Assembly (NCBI GenBank): GCA_964645715.1
Contig: CAZYAO010000022.1
Span: 1 to 64,000 of the forward strand
Direction: 5' to 3'
DNA from: JAUMBM01 sp964645715
GTDB lineage: Bacteria; Bacteroidota; Bacteroidia; Chitinophagales; Saprospiraceae
Length of the DNA stretch: 64,000 nt
Under the pieces are notes generated by a model, which worked only from the letters and a program-made list of their open reading frames with translations, was not told where the DNA came from and did no database searches. A program made the position numbers and the translations under genes. Positions 42,001 through 49,663 of this stretch are shown here, in pieces. Position 1 is the stretch's first letter. Each line of letters opens with the position of its first letter.

Positions 42001-43166
42001 CCTGGCAGAGTCAGGGTAATCGCAACGGTATTTCTCATAGTCAGACTTCACTGGCTACGTTAAACAATGTTGACATTATACTGACATCCAATAGGGATTT
42101 GTGGAGTCGTTGTGTGATTATCGAAACAGCTAACCAGTACATCACGGGTGCAGGTTTCACGACAGAGGGTGCAGCTGGTATGTTTGACCTGCGTCGTTCG
42201 CCAAGTGTTACCAAGTTTGATAATGACAATAATGGCCGACCAGATCCGGATCCTAGCCCGGGTACAGGTCAGGAAATTGGTATGGGATGGTTTCCGGGTT
42301 ATGCGGTTGACGTTGAGACGGGTCAGCGGTTGAATATCTTCTTCGGAGAGAACTCAACTTATGATGGCACACTCATTCCGGAAGCCAACAACGGCCGCGA
42401 CATGATGTGGAATCCTTCGGACATTATTTATCGTCCTATTGAAGGAGCTTTTCCTACGGCTTACAATTATGTTGCTGGTGGGCATCACTTTATTTATGTA
42501 ACAAAAACCGCATACGACGAGTGTACACTTTTCCGCGAGCGTTTTGGTCATCCGAGCGCACTCCGTAAGATTAGTGCTCTCAATGAAATCACTTGGGCGG
42601 GCTTCATCATGGCTGCTCCGGGTCAGCGTCTGCGTTCTTATAAGGACGGACTGATTCCGCAGGATATGATTTACAAGCTTCGTGTGGACAACAGTTATGC
42701 GGTGAAGACGGGCTCTGGAGAGTTCAATGGCTATCCCACTTATCGGTTCAAGATCGAGGGTAAGTCTGCTGCTGCACTCGACAACGAGGGTATCGCCACA
42801 GCACTTGATGCTATCAATGTTGTGCCTAACCCTTACTATGGTTTCTCAGAATATGAGGATAGCCAGTTTGAAACGGTCATCAAAATCACTAATCTTCCTG
42901 CGAAGTGTGTAGTAACCATTTATACACTGGACGGTAAGTTTGTACGCCAGTACAACCGGGATGAGCGAGGCCTTGTACCGGAAGGCAATAACAGGGCTAT
43001 TGACCAGGGGCAGATAATTCCTGCTCTTGAGTGGGACCTGAAAAACTCAAAAGGTATCCCTGTAGCCAGTGGCATGTACTTGATACATGTTGCAGCTGAA
43101 GGCTTAGGTGAACGCACGATCAAGTGGCTTGGCGTTAATCGTCAGTTTGACCCATCTGGTTTGTAA
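39090..43166 (+). CDS. Giant exported protein with T9SS-type C-terminal region
   Basis: 1358 residues. Signal peptide QSWLLILLGLLTTTATFA. The body has no family I recognise; it is rich in Asp/Asn/Gly and aromatic residues, with cysteine-containing stretches (YVDDFIGCDV; GCTCAGGVNTYC). The last ~110 residues begin VVPNPYYG and contain VTIYTLDGKFVRQYN, LEWDLKNSKGIPVASGMYLIHV and GERTIKWLGVNRQFD. This is a FlgD/Por-secretion-tail-like fold that resembles type A T9SS sorting domains but carries a longer tip (ending NRQFDPSGL). Inference: exported by T9SS and displayed at the surface, with the neighbouring PorV-like protein as carrier. It is 101 bp from the receptor gene. Confidence 0.85.
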   Translation: MRLQQSWLLILLGLLTTTATFAHIDPNNTGQRPGTRPVTNTVNFRESCDNAIQQIDQAINNVRARLTTGGDVWWDGNNGRYVIPKPPPGVPEVSSIFAGAVWIGGKEPGGGLKLAAQSYGRSSGSFDFYPGPLVPEGFINQGTTSKDTCARWDRFFVVTGESIRRHIGNWRRALAEGRSSIDQDEIPRDVLGWPGAGNRFFAQINQFPLPNTSQGLAGFWDQNLNGIYEPDLGDYPIIEIRGCLDKEPLGPPDEMIFWIYNDAGNAHQESGSPNVIQMEVQVQAFAYKTNDDINNMTFQRYKLINRAVDDIKDTYFAMWVDADLGCYVDDFIGCDVSRSLAYVYNADQLDGQPGCTCAGGVNTYCDEIPILGIDYFRGPLDEFGEEIGMSSFTYNNNGGTTPTPAPQTTDPDRGNPQQYYNYISGRWKDGTPFTRGGTGYNVGSTDVIPYAFPDAPNDPSGWSMSSAGLPVGDRRTLQASGPFTLKPGAVNELIIGAVWVADQIYPNPSIARLQKADDIAQDLFDNCFDLPRGPDAPDVDWIELDREVIAVFTNDTIVQNSNNAFEAYAEEGLGLPQGVDSIYRFEGYKLYQFSGPEASLADVDDPSKVRLVYQVDVKNGVSKIFNWQGLNPEDGGTPTEEVYFVPELKVDGADQGIRHTFRITTDQFAEGDNRLVNHRKYYFTAVAYAYNNYKQFDPTNRLDPGQDKPYLEGSRNIGDGENPYYTVIPRPIVDRKLNARYGEGAVITRIDGEGTGAGFLDISDASRQKIESSFGSTFDGKIEYKPGFGPIDVKIFNPLDVVDGEYEVTMVDENMANNRLDNTVRWVLRNISVPGSPVIISERTINQPNEQIIRQYGLAVNIYQVQEPGADKLGSNGARGASISYPGSVDPVQWALGIRDGLAIQTGNPTLDFNIFNYVPTGALEPLESDDPKERYTSDLMAPNHFVPYYLCGWLTADTDGNPIAPYIGPAWQSQGNRNGISHSQTSLATLNNVDIILTSNRDLWSRCVIIETANQYITGAGFTTEGAAGMFDLRRSPSVTKFDNDNNGRPDPDPSPGTGQEIGMGWFPGYAVDVETGQRLNIFFGENSTYDGTLIPEANNGRDMMWNPSDIIYRPIEGAFPTAYNYVAGGHHFIYVTKTAYDECTLFRERFGHPSALRKISALNEITWAGFIMAAPGQRLRSYKDGLIPQDMIYKLRVDNSYAVKTGSGEFNGYPTYRFKIEGKSAAALDNEGIATALDAINVVPNPYYGFSEYEDSQFETVIKITNLPAKCVVTIYTLDGKFVRQYNRDERGLVPEGNNRAIDQGQIIPALEWDLKNSKGIPVASGMYLIHVAAEGLGERTIKWLGVNRQFDPSGL

Positions 43167-43174
43167 ATCATTTT

Positions 43175-43219
43175 GGCAGGCCCGGCTCAATGTTGAATTG
43201 TGCTTTGACCGGGCCTGCC
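43175..43219 (+). repeat. Intercistronic hairpin 2 of the surface operon
   Basis: An 11-bp perfect GC-rich stem (43175-43185 with 43209-43219), extended by four more pairs beyond a single bulged C (43187-43190 with 43205-43208); 14-nt loop. It starts 8 bp after the giant protein's stop and ends 16 bp before the next ATG. No T run. Confidence 0.75.
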
Positions 43220-43235
43220 CAATAATTTCAGGTTT

Positions 43236-44279
43236 ATGAAAAAAACGCTTTACATCATCTATATTTTCCTGCTGGCTGGTTTCTCAGTCTATGCAGGAAA
43301 TCCTGATCGGCAGGGCGAGGCGGGAGCTGCTCAGCTGTTGCTGAACCCTTATGCGCGTTCTGCTGGTCTGCACACGTTGAACACTTCCAGTGTGAGTGGT
43401 GTTGAGGCCCTCCATTTGAATCCTGCAGGCTTGTCGCGCATCAGCAAGACGCAGTTTGTCCTGGGGCATACTATGTACCTGCAGGGTACTGATATTCGAT
43501 TCAATGCGCTGGGTTTATCGCAGCGTGTCGGTAAGGGAGGGGCCTTTGGTTTCAGCCTTATGTCTATTGACTTTGGCGATATTCCTGTGACGACTACCTT
43601 TCAGCCAGAAGGCACTGGAGCTACCTTTTCACCTTCCTTTTTTAACATGGGCTTATCCTATGCACACATTTTCGAGAACAAGGTGTCTGTGGGTATCACC
43701 ATGCGTGCTGTGTCTGAGTCTACTTCGGACATCAATTCATTCGCTTTTGCGGTGGATGCAGGTGTTCAATATGTGACAGGAGAGCAGGATAACTTTAAGT
43801 TTGGTATTTCTCTTCGTAACGTAGGTTCTCGTATGGCATATAGCGGTCAGGGGTTATCCACGGCTGCACCTGCACCAGGAAGAGGTGCTTACAATTTGAC
43901 TTATGCACAACGTGCAGCTGGTTTTGAATTACCTTCAGTACTGAATATTGGAGCTTCTTATGATTTTCGCATGGGAGGCGCACATCGGCTGACAATGTTG
44001 GGCAATTTCACTGCCAACTCATTTTCCCGTGACCAAATCGGTGGTGGCCTTGAGTACGCACTTAAGGAGCGCTTTATGTTGCGGGCTGCTTACAAAGTAG
44101 ATATGGGTGTAACCAGCATAGAGGAGGCTCCCATTTACTCCGGGCTGAGCGCAGGTGCCTCTTTAGAAGTACCTACAAATCGTGATAAGAAAGACTCTAC
44201 CTTTGGTATTGATTATGCATTCACGGCATCTCGTGTTTGGAAGGGAACGCACAATTTTGGTGTACGCTTCAATTTTTAA
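43236..44279 (+). CDS. PorV/PorQ-family outer membrane protein
   Basis: 347 residues. Signal peptide TLYIIYIFLLAGFSVYA. The mature start GEAGAAQLLLNPYARSAGLHT followed by EALHLNPAGLS is the typical N-terminus of PorV/PorQ/FadL-like barrels in Bacteroidota. The rest shows alternating beta strands and ends NFGVRFNF, a barrel C-terminus. PorV shuttles T9SS cargo from the translocon and PorQ takes part in attachment; this one is operon-linked to a probable T9SS substrate, so it may be a dedicated partner. It may instead be one of several paralogues. The terminator at 44340 closes the operon. Confidence 0.88.
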   Translation: MKKTLYIIYIFLLAGFSVYAGNPDRQGEAGAAQLLLNPYARSAGLHTLNTSSVSGVEALHLNPAGLSRISKTQFVLGHTMYLQGTDIRFNALGLSQRVGKGGAFGFSLMSIDFGDIPVTTTFQPEGTGATFSPSFFNMGLSYAHIFENKVSVGITMRAVSESTSDINSFAFAVDAGVQYVTGEQDNFKFGISLRNVGSRMAYSGQGLSTAAPAPGRGAYNLTYAQRAAGFELPSVLNIGASYDFRMGGAHRLTMLGNFTANSFSRDQIGGGLEYALKERFMLRAAYKVDMGVTSIEEAPIYSGLSAGASLEVPTNRDKKDSTFGIDYAFTASRVWKGTHNFGVRFNF

Positions 44280-44297
44280 GGTAAAAAGTTGAATCGA

Positions 44298-44328
44298 TTG
44301 CCTCGATCTAATTTTTTACTTATATTTG
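44298..44328 (+). promoter_or_regulatory. Canonical promoter immediately before a terminator
   Basis: TTG (44298-44300), exactly 20 nt, TATATTTG (44321-44328). The predicted start near 44335 lies 5 nt before a strong intrinsic terminator, so the product would be an RNA of about 50 nt unless the terminator is read through toward greA. Confidence 0.55.
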
Positions 44329-44339
44329 TGTTACCGTAA

Positions 44340-44383
44340 TGAGAACGTTTTCGCCGAGCAGGCGGAGACGTTCTCATTTTTTT
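44340..44383 (+). terminator. Strong intrinsic terminator between the surface operon and greA
   Basis: A 16-bp stem (44340-44355 with 44361-44376; two G-T pairs) and a 5-nt loop, followed by a seven-T run (44377-44383). It is 60 bp past the PorV-like stop and so also ends the surface operon. Confidence 0.95.
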
Positions 44384-44441
44384 CGTTTATCGCAAATGAT
44401 TGTAACTACCACATTCTCATATACCCACCAAAGCGGCTTTG

Positions 44442-44472
44442 TTGTCAGGGAGGTATCAGCCGAGTAAATTTG
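44442..44472 (+). promoter_or_regulatory. Promoter of greA
   Basis: TTG (44442-44444), exactly 20 nt, TAAATTTG (44465-44472). Predicted start near 44479, giving a long leader of about 165 nt to greA. The leader contains short palindromes such as CGGTTTAACCG (near 44481) and CATACATGTATG (44538-44549). Confidence 0.6.
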
Positions 44473-44643
44473 CGGTAGTTCGGTTTAACCGTACCCTTCA
44501 GTTTCTCGGTCCGACAATGACAGTTAATTCCAAAGGTCATACATGTATGGATCGGTTTAATGGGTATAGACAGTCTATGTTTTGCATAAGAAAAGAATAA
44601 CGGGAACTATCAGTTTTATGGTTTTTTGATTAAAACAAATAAA

Positions 44644-45120
44644 ATGTCTTTCTATAATTACCTTACGCTGGAAGGATTTCATCGCCTAAAAAGTGAATTG
44701 GAAGAGCTGAAAACCAAAGGTCGGGAAGATGCTGCGCGTGCTATTGCCGAAGCACGTGAAAAAGGGGATCTCTCGGAGAATGCAGAGTATGATGCTGCTA
44801 AAGAGGCTCAGGGAATGCTGGAGCTCAAAATTAATGAGCTGGAGACGGTACTGTCCAATGCGCGTATTTTGGATGAAAGTCAGTTGGATTCTTCTAAGGT
44901 AACGGTACTGACTCGTGTGCGGATAAGAAACCGAAAGTCGGGAAAAGAGATTACGTACAAGCTTGTTTCAGAGTCTGAAGCTGATCTCAGAGAGGGTAAA
45001 ATCTCCGTCAATTCTCCAATGGGTAAAGGTTTGCTGGGGAAGGTTATCGGTGACATAGCGGAGGTGCAGACGCCAGCTGGAAGGATGGAATTCGAGGTGA
45101 TGGATATTTCAATAGACTAG
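44644..45120 (+). CDS. greA: Transcription elongation factor GreA
   Basis: 158 residues from the ATG at 44644. It stimulates RNA cleavage by backtracked RNA polymerase. The N-terminal coiled coil contains the tip motif GDLSENAEYDAAKE with the acidic catalytic residues Asp and Glu. The C-terminal FKBP-like domain has SPMGKGLLGKVIGD. Six codons further upstream are open, but MSFYNYLT fits the family start. HIT-family gene follows 4 bp later. Confidence 0.96.
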   Translation: MSFYNYLTLEGFHRLKSELEELKTKGREDAARAIAEAREKGDLSENAEYDAAKEAQGMLELKINELETVLSNARILDESQLDSSKVTVLTRVRIRNRKSGKEITYKLVSESEADLREGKISVNSPMGKGLLGKVIGDIAEVQTPAGRMEFEVMDISID

Positions 45121-45124
45121 TTTC

Positions 45125-45535
45125 ATGGCCAGTATTTTTACACGTATTATTAATCGTGAAATTCCCTGTCATTTAATTGCAGAGACGGAGGACTATATAG
45201 CTTTTTTAGATGTTCGTCCTTTGGCCAAGGGGCATACCTTGGTTATACCGAAGGCGGAGATTGACTATGTTTTTGACCTTCCGGATGATATTCTTCAAGG
45301 GTTGATGGTTTTTTCTAAAAAAGTTGCTCAAGCTATTAAATCAGTGATAAGCTGTGAAAAAATCGGTGTTGCTGTGATTGGTTTGGAGGTTGCTCACGCA
45401 CACGTGCATCTAGTGCCTATTCGTGCTGTAGGAGACATTAATTTTTCAAATCCTAAGCTTGAATTGAGTACGGAGGAACTTTCAGCCATTGCGGCAAGTA
45501 TCCGTTCTGCTTATGAGTATACTCAGGCTGGCTAG
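45125..45535 (+). CDS. HIT-family protein (nucleotide hydrolase/transferase)
   Basis: 136 residues. The histidine triad HAHVHLVPI lies near residue 97, and the N-terminus SIFTRIINREIPCHLIAETEDYIAFLDV is typical of the Hint branch. Such proteins hydrolyse AMP-lysine-type or other nucleotidyl phosphoramidates. One feature is odd: the segment before the triad (EKIGVAVIGLEVAHAHVH) is normal for Bacteroidota HIT proteins. It is 4 bp from greA and surely cotranscribed; it converges with ruvC. Confidence 0.92.
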   Translation: MASIFTRIINREIPCHLIAETEDYIAFLDVRPLAKGHTLVIPKAEIDYVFDLPDDILQGLMVFSKKVAQAIKSVISCEKIGVAVIGLEVAHAHVHLVPIRAVGDINFSNPKLELSTEELSAIAASIRSAYEYTQAG

Positions 45536-45552
45536 CTAGTTTGATGGTTCTG

Positions 45553-46122
45553 CTATTTCAACCTATCGGGATTATTTTTAATAAAATCGCCCCAGCTATT
45601 ACCTTTACCTGCCTTTAGGGCAGGACCTACTGAAAGCTGAAGGTGGTGGCAGAATGCTGTGGCGAGGGCATCGGTAGCGTCGAACAGGTGTTCTGCCAAG
45701 TCTACATTGAGTTGTGTTTCTAACAATGCAGCTACCTGTTCTTTCGCGGCATTTCCATTGCCTGTAACTGCCTGTTTAATAGATTTGGGTGAATACTCAA
45801 AAATGGGGATACCACTGGTCATAGCTGCAGCAATAGCGACCCCCTGCGCACGTCCCAATTTGAGCATTGACTGAGCATTTTTACCAAAGAAAGGTGCCTC
45901 AACAGCCATTTCCCGAGGCTTATGCATTTTGATAATCTGCTGGATGCGCTCGAAAATACGCTTGAGGCGTTCTTCGTGAGAATTGAAAAGATGCAGGTGT
46001 AATACACCCATTTCTTTGACGCTTAGCTGTCGTCCTTGTACGTCCAGAAGTGCGAAACCCAGAATATTGGTACCGGGGTCAATACCGAGCAGGCGGTAGT
46101 TCGTGTAAACAGCTGCGGGCAA
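45553..46122 (-). CDS. ruvC: Crossover junction endodeoxyribonuclease RuvC
   Basis: 189 residues. It cuts Holliday junctions. Acidic active-site residues are visible: Asp in LLGIDPGTN, Glu in MAVEAPFFGKN, and the late DATDALATAFCH pair. KQAVTGNGNAAKEQV is also typical. The reading frame has no usable ATG; after an in-frame TAA the first acceptable codon is TTG at 46122, giving LPAAVYTNYRLLGIDPG. The protein has a C-terminal tail (GNSWGDFIKNNPDRLK) as in Bacteroidota RuvC. It is divergent from the flippase-like gene at 46238. Confidence 0.93.
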   Translation of the reverse strand: MPAAVYTNYRLLGIDPGTNILGFALLDVQGRQLSVKEMGVLHLHLFNSHEERLKRIFERIQQIIKMHKPREMAVEAPFFGKNAQSMLKLGRAQGVAIAAAMTSGIPIFEYSPKSIKQAVTGNGNAAKEQVAALLETQLNVDLAEHLFDATDALATAFCHHLQLSVGPALKAGKGNSWGDFIKNNPDRLK

Positions 46123-46237
46123 AATATATAGTTTATATCGTTAGATGAAATCGTTTGCAACAGCTAAGTACGTCTTATTTTGTTAAACCAACAAATTTTT
46201 TTGTCTGGCCCAAATCAGCACAAAACAGGGTAAGTAT

Positions 46238-47254
46238 ATGTTGCCAACCAGTATGAGACGAGCCGTTGAAGCGTCCAGAGCCAAAAGGTTTCTGCGTGTC
46301 GCTAAATGGGTATTCGTATGCTGGTTGTTGTGGGTTCTTTACAAACAACTTTACGTGCCTTCCAGTCCGTCTCTGTGGATAGATGTGACATCGGTAGCAT
46401 TTCGCGATTCCAGGGCGTTGTACTGGCTTACGGCAATCTTTGTACTCATGCCTGTAAACTGGCTATTGGAAGCGCAAAAATGGCAACAGTTGCTGGGGGG
46501 AATGGGAGTGTCTCTTCGGGGAAGGTCGTTGTTTAAAAGTGTGATGGCAGGGATAAGTTTTTCGGTGGTGACACCTAATCGCATGGGGGAGTATGTAGGG
46601 CGTGTATGGGTACTTCCTGCGGCACAGCGGTGGTCTGCAGGCCTCAGCACGCTTATGGGAAGTCTTTGTGCATGGCTCGCATTTATCGGATTGGGATGGC
46701 CTGCCCTGTGGATTTGGATAGCCAGGCTAAACAGTTGGTATGAAGGGTGGCAGGTTTATTTGGTGGCTGTTGTGGCCTCTTTGGGACCTATAGGGGTGTG
46801 GTTACTCATTGGAAGCTGGGATCGTTGGCGGATGAAGCTACGAATTCCAACAGTGGTCCGACGTAAAATTCCTCCGTTTTTATCGGGCTATTGGCAGCCG
46901 CTACAACGTGTGAGAAGTATTGAAGGCAGTTACGTGCAGTGGGCAGTACTGATGGCAGCAGCCCGATTTGGTGTCTATTGTCTGCAATATTGGCTGTGCT
47001 TGCATTTTTTTGGGTTGGAACTTTCTCTGTTCTGGGGATTAACAGGTATCGCGGCTATTTATTTGCTTCAGGCAGCTTTACCATTGCCCAATGGAGCAGC
47101 CTTGTTACTGCGTACAGAAATGGCCATTTGGTTGTGGGCAGATCAACCGGGTGCATCGGCAGCTATCCTTATGGCCACTTTTTCCCTTTTTGTAATAAAC
47201 CTTGGAATTCCTTCGTTGGTAGGATTGTTCTACATAGTACGTAATGAACCATAA
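46238..47254 (+). CDS. Lysylphosphatidylglycerol synthase TM-region/flippase-like membrane protein
   Basis: 338 residues, about eight membrane segments. NWLLEAQKWQQLL and the SVVTPNRMGEYVGR motif are hallmarks of the flippase-like TM domain family (UPF0104/AglD2/MprF N-terminal type). Only the membrane domain is present, with no synthase or glycosyltransferase domain, so it is presumably a lipid or lipid-linked substrate flippase; the cargo cannot be read from sequence. It starts a run of same-strand genes and is 9 bp before the DUF3108 gene. Confidence 0.83.
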   Translation: MLPTSMRRAVEASRAKRFLRVAKWVFVCWLLWVLYKQLYVPSSPSLWIDVTSVAFRDSRALYWLTAIFVLMPVNWLLEAQKWQQLLGGMGVSLRGRSLFKSVMAGISFSVVTPNRMGEYVGRVWVLPAAQRWSAGLSTLMGSLCAWLAFIGLGWPALWIWIARLNSWYEGWQVYLVAVVASLGPIGVWLLIGSWDRWRMKLRIPTVVRRKIPPFLSGYWQPLQRVRSIEGSYVQWAVLMAAARFGVYCLQYWLCLHFFGLELSLFWGLTGIAAIYLLQAALPLPNGAALLLRTEMAIWLWADQPGASAAILMATFSLFVINLGIPSLVGLFYIVRNEP

Positions 47255-47263
47255 ATTGAGCGT

Positions 47264-48118
47264 ATGAAACGTAAGGGCATTTTTCTGATGTTGATGATGG
47301 CGGGGTTTGGAGGACTGCTGTTTTCCTCATCCGGAGACCATACAGCCTTGTTTCTTGATGAGCCTGCCGCAGATCCCTGCCAAACGACCAACGTAGCATT
47401 TAGTGCAGGAGAGGAGATTACTTACAAAGTGTACTACAACTGGAATTTTGTCTGGCTTTCTGCGGGTGAGGTCACTTTTCGCATTAATGAAACGGGAGGA
47501 GAATACCATTTTTCGGCTGTAGGCAGAACCTACCCGTCTTATGAGTGGTTTTTCAAAGTTCGGGATCGTTTTGATGCCTACGTCGATAAATCAACCTTGT
47601 TGCCGCGACTTTCTGTCAGGGACATTCAAGAAGGAGGATATCGCATGTACGACCGTGTATCTTTCGACCAGCGTAGCCGGCGAGCCATTTCTTTGCGGGG
47701 TAAAAGCCGAGAAGAGGCAGTGGAATCTGCCTACACACTGGATGGGTGTATGCATGATCTCTTGTCAACCTTCTATTTCATGCGCAATCTGGATGCTGAA
47801 CAGTTTACTAAAGGACAACGTATTCCAGTGAAAATGTTTTTCGACAAGGAAATCCATTCGCTATCAGTTGTGTATCTTGGCACCGAATCGGCAACGGAAG
47901 TTAAAGGTATGGGAACTTACCGTACGCATAAGATCAGCCCGCAACTGATTGCGGGTGAAGTTTTCAAACAGGGTCAGCAAATGACAGTCTGGGTGTCACA
48001 GGATCAAAATAAAATTCCTGTCATGATAGAATCGCCTGTCTCCGTTGGCTCTGTAAAAGTTATTCTCAAAGAACACAAAGGGCTTCGCTATCCCTTTACA
48101 GCAAAAAACACCCGATGA
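47264..48118 (+). CDS. DUF3108 domain protein, exported
   Basis: 284 residues with an N-terminal hydrophobic signal (GIFLMLMMAGFGGLLF). The DUF3108 pattern is clear: FSAGEEITYKVYYNWNFVWLSAGEV, then YPSYEWFFKVRDRFDAYVD and the late IPVMIESPVSVGSVKVIL. It is an all-beta periplasmic or envelope protein of unknown biochemical role. Its stop overlaps the next start by 4 bp (ATGA at 48115-48118), so the two genes are translationally coupled. Confidence 0.85.
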   Translation: MKRKGIFLMLMMAGFGGLLFSSSGDHTALFLDEPAADPCQTTNVAFSAGEEITYKVYYNWNFVWLSAGEVTFRINETGGEYHFSAVGRTYPSYEWFFKVRDRFDAYVDKSTLLPRLSVRDIQEGGYRMYDRVSFDQRSRRAISLRGKSREEAVESAYTLDGCMHDLLSTFYFMRNLDAEQFTKGQRIPVKMFFDKEIHSLSVVYLGTESATEVKGMGTYRTHKISPQLIAGEVFKQGQQMTVWVSQDQNKIPVMIESPVSVGSVKVILKEHKGLRYPFTAKNTR

Positions 48119-48738
48119 GTACACGTGCAATCATAGTTGCTGTGCTGTTGTTAAGCACCTTTGGTGCTGGCTTTTGGCTCAGTTGGCGTCTGTCAAAAAA
48201 AGATGCAGCAGAACGTATTGAGCAGGATGCTTCAGTAATACTCGAGCAGACACGCTCGGTGATGCAGCTCGTCACCGTAGAGGGGTATTTTCACGAGATA
48301 TACAATGAGACCAATCACAAAGATGTGACTTTGTACCTGCCAATTCCTACTAACTGGACGTTTAGCAGATCAGCTATTCTGGAAGTAAGAGGCAAAGTAC
48401 TGGTTGGGTATGACATGAGTAAGATGAGCATCACGATAGACAGCAGTCGCCATCAGATACGGCTCAGTAATCTACCCGATCCCAAGATTTTGGCCGTTGA
48501 TCATCAGGTGATTTACCGAAATCTTGAAGAGAGTTTTTTTAATGAATTCGAAGTGGGGGACTATACTCAGCTAAATAAAAATGCTAAGGAGATACTGCAA
48601 CAAAAGGCAGTGGAGTCAGGCCTGCTCGAAAAGGCGAAATCCAGCGGCAATCAATTGATTAATATGCTTGAACAACTTGCGACAGCTTCGGGATGGACGG
48701 TGGTAGTAGCGGACAATGCCAACCAATTGCAAGGATGA
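48115..48738 (+). CDS. DUF4230 domain protein, membrane anchored
   Basis: 207 residues. A single N-terminal hydrophobic anchor (AIIVAVLLLSTFGAGFWLSW) is followed by a soluble domain with the DUF4230 features ELVTVEGYF-like QLVTVEGYFHEIYNE, KVLVGYDMSKMSI and IRLSNLPDPKILAVD. A helical C-terminus ends the protein. Function unknown. It overlaps the DUF3108 gene by 4 bp. Confidence 0.85.
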   Translation: MSTRAIIVAVLLLSTFGAGFWLSWRLSKKDAAERIEQDASVILEQTRSVMQLVTVEGYFHEIYNETNHKDVTLYLPIPTNWTFSRSAILEVRGKVLVGYDMSKMSITIDSSRHQIRLSNLPDPKILAVDHQVIYRNLEESFFNEFEVGDYTQLNKNAKEILQQKAVESGLLEKAKSSGNQLINMLEQLATASGWTVVVADNANQLQG

Positions 48739-48751
48739 TTGTTGACAAGGT

Positions 48752-49057
48752 ATGATGGCAGAAATTACACTCGAAGAGCTTCGATACTGGCAGCAGGCGG
48801 GAACCGCACATCAACTCATAGATGTACGAGAGCCCGAAGAGCACGAACAATTCAACATTGGGGGACTGCTGATTCCCCTCTCGGAGCTACACTGCCATCA
48901 ACACAGGCTGACCCCTAGCCTGCCCATAGTCGTGTATTGTAAGAGAGGTATGAGAAGTCAGATTGCCATACAGCGTTGGCAGCAGCAGCTGCCAGAAGCG
49001 CGTTTTTTTAATCTGAAAGGCGGCATAGGCGTAGCCCCTACTGATAAAAATCAGTGA
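48752..49057 (+). CDS. Single-domain rhodanese-like protein
   Basis: 101 residues. It shows LIDVREPEEHEQFNIGG and the active-site loop YCKRGMRS with the catalytic Cys near residue 63, as in GlpE-type thiosulfate sulfurtransferases. Short and cytoplasmic. It probably carries sulfane sulfur; the acceptor is unknown. It lies 13 bp after the DUF4230 gene and starts the stress-like cluster. Confidence 0.9.
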   Translation: MMAEITLEELRYWQQAGTAHQLIDVREPEEHEQFNIGGLLIPLSELHCHQHRLTPSLPIVVYCKRGMRSQIAIQRWQQQLPEARFFNLKGGIGVAPTDKNQ

Positions 49058-49129
49058 TAAGGGGTGACTAGCATTCTCGAGTTGCTGTCCGATTGCAGCT
49101 AATTTGCAGTATAACAAAAATACTGCCTT

Positions 49130-49576
49130 ATGTTCCGTCCTAATATTCGCAATCATTCCTTCGACTGGATGGGGGAGGTGTATGCACCTTACATCGATGG
49201 CGGCCATTTTCTGGGCCGCAGCGCATTGGGCTATCCGCGTCGAAGCGTAGCTGCCAACGTATCGGAGGCAGATACTGATTACTTGCTGGAGCTGGCCGTG
49301 CCAGGTTTTGCAAAAGAAGACTTGACGATTATGCTTGATGGTGATTTGTTGAAAATCACGGGGAAAAAAGAATCGAAGGTTGACAAGCGAGAGGGAAGTT
49401 ATCTGCTGAATGAGTTTGGTCTTGAGTCATTTGAAAGGTGGTTCAGACTGACGCCTGACATAGCAGAGGATGAAGTAGAGGCCAAGCTCGAAAATGGTAT
49501 CCTCTCTCTCCGGTTTACCAAAAAGAAATCAACAGCCGAAGCAAAGGAGCGACAGATTCCGGTGGATAGTCGTTGA
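49130..49576 (+). CDS. Small heat shock protein, Hsp20/alpha-crystallin family
   Basis: 148 residues. The alpha-crystallin domain runs from about residue 38 (AANVSEADTDYLLELAVPGF) to the A-x-x-x-n-G-I-L/V motif AKLENGILSLRF. It lacks a clear I-x-I C-terminal motif: the end reads RQIPVDSR, which is close (IPV). An ATP-independent holdase that forms oligomers. A hairpin follows its stop. Confidence 0.93.
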   Translation: MFRPNIRNHSFDWMGEVYAPYIDGGHFLGRSALGYPRRSVAANVSEADTDYLLELAVPGFAKEDLTIMLDGDLLKITGKKESKVDKREGSYLLNEFGLESFERWFRLTPDIAEDEVEAKLENGILSLRFTKKKSTAEAKERQIPVDSR

Positions 49577-49595
49577 TGACTGTTCGATATGTATG

Positions 49596-49631
49596 GCTGT
49601 CGGCCGGTTGGAAGCACAACTGGTCGGCAGC
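49596..49631 (+). repeat. Intercistronic hairpin between hsp20 and the P-loop kinase gene
   Basis: A 15-bp stem (49596-49610 with 49617-49631, three G-T pairs) and a 6-nt loop, with no T run after it. The longer frame of the next gene would run through it, which favours the later start at 49664. Confidence 0.6.
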
Positions 49632-49663
49632 GGCTTACCTTGATGGATAAATCCTGTTGGCTT

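Noticed and set aside
44280..44643. Riboswitch in the greA leader
   Set aside because: Short palindromes are present but I could not match any known riboswitch core.
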